Assembly (NCBI RefSeq): GCF_027595985.1
Contig: NC_073302.1
Location: 276,732,617 to 276,796,616, forward strand
Source: Sorex araneus
Taxonomy: Eukaryota > Chordata > Mammalia > Eulipotyphla > Soricidae
Direction: 5' to 3'
DNA: 64,000 nucleotides
Part shown: one piece after another, positions 59,688 to 64,000 of the stretch
Position numbering within the stretch: the stretch's first letter is position 1
How the letters are laid out: each line of letters opens with the position of its first letter
The notes under the pieces: model-generated
Told to the model about the DNA's origin: nothing
Seen by the model: the letters and a program-made list of their open reading frames with translations, nothing else
Databases searched by the model: none
Position numbers and translations under genes: made by a program

Positions 59688-60325
59688 AATCTTTTCTTAA
59701 TAGATAACAATAGAATTATATTATATAATTATATATTATAATATATATCTATATTATAATGTATAATAATAGAAGTCACCCTATTTAAATATTGCATGTT
59801 ATAAAACTTTATTGATAATTAGTGGAAACAAAGATCTACATACTTTGAAAGTTGACTTGAATCTCTTATAGAAGCGCTTAGTGGCTCCTGGGTGAAATAC
59901 AGCAATCTTCACAGTTTACTCTAAGGAAACCCTTTTTTTCTCATTTTTAGCAGATTATTCATAATAAGCAGTACAAAATAAATTATTTCCATTCCGCTTT
60001 GGGGTCACTGTTTGGGGTTCAGGATGAAATATGGTGGTGTAAAGGTGTACTGATGGTGGGATTGGTATTTAAATATTAAATATAATCAAATATTGTGAAA
60101 AACGTTATGATTTTTTAAAAAACAGTTATTTGTACACATATGCATACATTCATAATATCATCAACCCAATAAAGGCAATTAATATATTTCTCAATTATAA
60201 GTTTTTCTTATGTCCCTTTTATGTTTGTTGATCATTAATACATATTAATGATTAATATGCACATACACAACGAAATATATATGTGTCTATTTTTTAATGG
60301 GGTCTCAAACAGTACAGTGATTAGG
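59688..60325. other. AT-rich interval with a possible L1 3' end
   Basis: 59705-59775 is TA-rich. 60020-60125 loosely follows the L1 3' UTR order of 9290-9450 (tactgatggtgggattggta). No gene. Confidence 0.4.
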
Positions 60326-61693
60326 TGTAAAAAACTAAAAGGCACGCCTATGGGCGTGTGCACTCGCAGGCTCTCCGAGCAGCTCTGTCTCACCGCCTGT
60401 GTTCGGTGCTCTGGAATCGCTGTGTGTGGCTGTTGGTCAAGGGCAGGTGACGGAAGGAAGAAAGCCAAACTGGTTGCTCGATCAGTTTATTTCATTTTCT
60501 CTCTCTCTCTGCTTCTCTCCTGGTTTTGGATCTCTCTCTGGATCTGTGGATCTGGATCCCCAACCCACTCTTACAGCCTAGTTAAATCCCCCCCACATGA
60601 GAGGGTTGGGGCTTACACATAGGTGTGGTCACCATCAATAGGAGTAAAGTTCTTTTCCCTCAGGGGATGCTTCTCCTAGGACTGATTCTCTTTCAGCAGG
60701 AGGATCCACCCAAGGGCGGAGTCCTATGAGTGTGTTTCTCCTCTCCTCACCCAGCAAACATATAAGAATTCATAATATTAATCATTTTGTATGGACACAA
60801 TAAGAAATGCATTAAAACTTATAGAATTGGGGCTGGAGCGATAGCACAGCAGTGAGGGCGTTTGCCTTGCATGCGGCCAACCCGGGTTCTATTCCCAGCA
60901 TCCCATATGGTCCCCCGGGCACCACCAGGAGTAATTCCTGAGTGCAAAGCCAGGAGTAACCCCTGAGCATTGCCCGGTAGGAACCAAAAAGAAAAAAAAA
61001 AGCTTACAGAATTGCTCTCCTGGGGCCATCTAGATCTCAGACTACAGTGCTCAGGCCAGATCAGTCTTTCCTATCCCTAGCAGGGTCCTAGTCACATCAT
61101 TACTTTTGGATCATGACAGCATTTGTCTATGATCAAACTCTTAACTTATAGTTAAGAATTAGGCACTTTGGCCAAGCCCATCTCGATGCCAGGGTAACAT
61201 ATAACTCACTGCTTGCCCTGTATCCGTCCCGTCCCTTGTCGGGACCCTGCTTTTGGGGTGCTAGGAACTGAGGGAAACTGAGGCTTAAGTGGAGAAAGCA
61301 GATGCCCTGGAATGAATAATATTCGAAGCCAATTAAGACCCAAGTTACAAAAGCATAATATTGTCTTCTTGTGTCTATACAAAAAGGACATTGCTTTAAA
61401 GTATATTATTCAAAAGGCATAAGGAGAGGAGAAAGGCAATATTAACTTATAATATAAGTTCAGTATCTTAGGAAGGTCTGACCTTACAAATTAGCAGAGT
61501 TAGATTAGGGGGAGAAGCTGATTAACTGTTTTGGGGAAGAGAGCATAGGGAAGTGGTTACAGCTAAACAACGAGATGGGAGAGATTCGGGAACACCTTGA
61601 TGAGTGTGACTGGGGTAAGTCTAAACTCTGGGAAAAAACAAGACAAGCTTCTTGTGGCAAGGGGGGGAGAGGACAAAGTAATGTCATCCTACA
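60326..61693 (-). mobile_element. LTR, third copy of the 12082 family, carrying a SINE
   Basis: Minus strand starts TGTAGGATGACATTACTTTG at 61693 and ends AGTTTTTTACA at 60326, the same ends as the 12082 LTR. Shared landmarks run the full length, including the purine-rich region before the 3' end and the AATAAA (reverse at about 60487). A type A SINE (60829-61000) accounts for the extra length. No retroviral genes adjoin it and no clear 6-bp duplication is visible (ATTAGG against GGTAGA). The 124-codon open frame at 60248-60622 is not a gene. Confidence 0.92.
60829..61000 (+). mobile_element. Type A SINE inside the LTR
   Basis: Near-consensus: ggggctggagcgatagcaca head, gggttctattcccagcatcc, A-rich tail. 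Duplications aacttatagaatt (60816-60828) and agcttacagaatt (61001-61013); the uninterrupted LTR at 12082 has one copy of this site. Confidence 0.96.
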
Positions 61694-61709
61694 GGTAGAG
61701 TCTAGTCTT

Positions 61710-61826
61710 GCATGACTTTGACACAGGTTGGATCCCTGGCATCCTGTATTAACTTTTAAGACTTGCCAGGAGTGATTTCTCAGCATAAGCTCTAAGCACT
61801 GCTGGATCTGACAAAAAAAAAAAACA
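61710..61826 (+). mobile_element. Type A SINE, 3' part
   Basis: acaggttggatccctggcat, gccaggagtgatttctcagc, ctgctggatctgac and a poly(A). The head is missing; the LTR boundary lies just upstream. Confidence 0.8.
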
Positions 61827-62465
61827 AACCTATATATATTTAAGGTATACCAAATGGTTTAATATTCACAAACATAGTGAATGATCATTTAAGCACATTA
61901 ACACAGCACTGAAATAAACATATATATATATATTTGAACATATAATGCTGTATAGTTCATTATCACAGCACTATATTGTATGTCACATTTCTAGAACTTA
62001 TTTTGTGTAATTAGCTATTTGTAGTTGTTAAAAAAGCAACCCACCTTTCATTTTCCAATGTTTTCTGCCAAATAACATTCTAAGTTTAGCTCTTGTGTTT
62101 TTGAGACCAATACTTAACTAAACCTATGTTGGATATTAGTCATCAGAAATAATCTATTTATTTTTAACATAAAAATATTATAGTAGAAATACAATGCACT
62201 TAATTGATGTTTTGATTCACTCTATTTTATTTAATAATGGTAGTTTATACCATGTGTCAAATAATCTGAAATGTATGTAATACTCTAAACTTACATTTTG
62301 AACTATATAAATTGATTTCTTCAAGAATTACATAAATTAATTAATGTTACACTCTTGAAATATTATCTGTGATACGTGAAAGTCAGAATAAATGCAATAA
62401 TTTCTTCCATGTTATAATCATTATCATGAAAAAATATTTAAAAAGTAAAGATAAAAATATAACTT
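61827..62465. other. Unassigned AT-rich sequence
   Basis: No gene or recognised repeat. Confidence 0.5.
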
Positions 62466-62637
62466 AGGGGCTGGAGTGGATAGGGCGTTTGCCTTGCATG
62501 AGACTAACCCAGGTTCAATCCTTGGCATTCCATATGGTCTCCCCAGTACCACCAGGAGTAATTCCTGAGGGCAGAGCCAGGAGTAAACACTGAGCATCGA
62601 GGGGTGTGACCCAAAAAGCCATATATATATATATATA
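62466..62637 (+). mobile_element. Type A SINE with A-box deletion
   Basis: Otherwise well preserved, but about 14 bp of the A-box region is lost (ggctggagtggatagggcgt). The tail ends in (AT)n at 62620-62637. Confidence 0.92.
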
Positions 62638-63794
62638 ATTAAACATAAATTATTTAAATTATAATTATAAAATATTGTTTGTAATAGTATTAAATTAACC
62701 ATTTTCCTGATGATATTTTTTGTATTTTACTCTGTCTTTTATTTTCAAATCTCTTGGAATAAGAGGATTAAATTTCTTAAACAATTCTGAAAGTATGTTT
62801 TACTTTTCTTCCTGTATTATTTTATCATACAGAAAAAAAAGCTTGGTGTTAGAAAGTCAATCATCTTTGAATTCTAATTTAAACATGTAGAAATTATCTT
62901 TTGCTCTCATTGTATAAATTATATAACAGCAAGCTTTAATGAAAAATATATTAGAGGTCAAATAATTCCAAACAGTAACAAAAATATTTATGTTACATGC
63001 AACTTATTTTTTAAATGATAATTATTTCTTAATACTCGAAGAATTATGTGGTTCCCTAAGAATAATTTTTGTTTTTACTTAGATATATTGTAGTTTGATA
63101 TTTTAACTTATTTGTCTTTCTTGAATGATTGGTTTTATTTTTTAGAGTGTATTATTAGTATTGTGATTTTGACTAAGTTTTGTCATAGAAAATATACTGT
63201 TTATGCATATTTGTGAAAATATTATAATTATACAAAATGTATCTAGAGGCTGGAAATAAAAAATTATAAAACGATGTAAGTACAACAAAGCCAAATACTA
63301 AAATGTTAAAACTTACCTGATGTGTTATATTTACCTAAATTTAAATATACATTAGTCACTTACAAGAAAGCCCCTAAGTAGTTTGCTGCAAAACAGCATT
63401 ATAGAGAATTATTACTCCAAATGAATATATTTGATTTTATGTCTTTACTCTATATAGCTTTATATAGAAAATATATGAGTAAACTAAAGAACATATTTTG
63501 TATAGCAGAATTTATGAAGCTAACAGAAATTAAAACAAATGGTTGAAGATAGGCTAAGGTGATACTGGATGAATTTCAATGCATAATGGAGACATAATAT
63601 GAAAACTATATAGCCAAAATAAGTAGCTTGATAAAATAAATCAGAAGGGAGTTTAGAAAAATTAGTTTTTTTATTGTTTGGATGCAATAAAATTGTAGGT
63701 ATACTTATACAAGTTTGCATCATATTACCAGTTAAGTCAAATATTAAAAAATTATAAAATAAACTCATCTAATGTTTTAATATAACCACTGAAC
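62638..63794. other. Unassigned AT-rich sequence
   Basis: No gene or recognised repeat. Confidence 0.5.
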
Positions 63795-63945
63795 TGTTAT
63801 TGAAGGGTAAGTGATATTTGGCCATTCCTGTTGATGCATATGAACCGTTCCTGAAAGCATTTGGGGCAAGATATGTGGTGCCAAGGATCAAATTGAGGTC
63901 AGCCAACTGAAAGGCGAGCATCCTTACACTATCTGCCCAGTGGTA
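63795..63945 (-). mobile_element. Old type A SINE
   Basis: Reverse copy: gttcctgaaagcatttgggg, caaggatcaaattgaggtca, aaggcgagcatccttacact. Confidence 0.7.
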
Positions 63946-64000
63946 CTGAATATTTTTGTGCTGAGAGAATAAAATATTTTCTCTTTTAATTTTCTGTATA

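Noticed and set aside
60320..61699. 6-bp duplication for the third LTR
   Set aside because: Left ATTAGG and right GGTAGA do not match; either mutated or the copy arose by rearrangement.

Overview
The window looks like nuclear DNA of a shrew, most likely Sorex. It is AT-rich, has no recognisable host gene, and is filled with retroelements. The diagnosis rests on about 40 copies or fragments of a tRNA-headed SINE whose head (B box GGGTTCGATTCC, tRNA-Ala-like) matches the SOR SINE of Sorex as I remember it, and on pieces of an RTE-clade LINE whose protein closely resembles nematode RTEs. From memory, and unchecked here, horizontal transfer of such an RTE between parasitic nematodes and the common shrew has been reported.

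Layout. 1-1640: antisense L1 interrupted by a SINE. 2765-3047: 3' end of an RTE. 3540-4870: older L1. 6505-7072: a composite element. 8035-8955: the best RTE ORF2 remnant. 9131-9528: a SINE split by an L1 3' end. 11215-13300: tandem composite units split by a perfect solo LTR (12082-13262). 16710-21614: a SINE, then a wrecked minus-strand endogenous retrovirus with LTR, tRNA-Phe primer site, protease, RT/RNase H scraps and an env SU fragment. 22180-23466: CT-rich repeat and a second LTR of the 12082 family. 24556-25775: RTE-tailed SINEs. 28919-30580: L1 pieces. 34960-35670: composite. 37448-38972 and 42640-44355: long L1 ORF2 3' portions. 44944-55000: several well-preserved SINEs with target-site duplications. 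51880-52285: composite. 60326-61693: third LTR, carrying its own SINE. The rest is AT-rich sequence with microsatellites and old SINE traces.

How the parts fit. The same SINE head is joined to two different 3' halves. The short form (A) ends in an A-rich tail, as expected of L1-mobilised SINEs. The long form (B) ends in about 65 bp that match the last codons of the RTE LINE ORF2 plus a short tandem-repeat tail. The composite elements carry the same RTE-derived end. The window therefore shows a LINE, a SINE and a composite sharing one 3' end, which points to RTE machinery mobilising the other two. The second striking structure is the retroviral LTR at 21152-21614, whose U3 holds a 22-bp-period array of NRF-1-type palindromes next to 41-bp repeats carrying CCAAT boxes.
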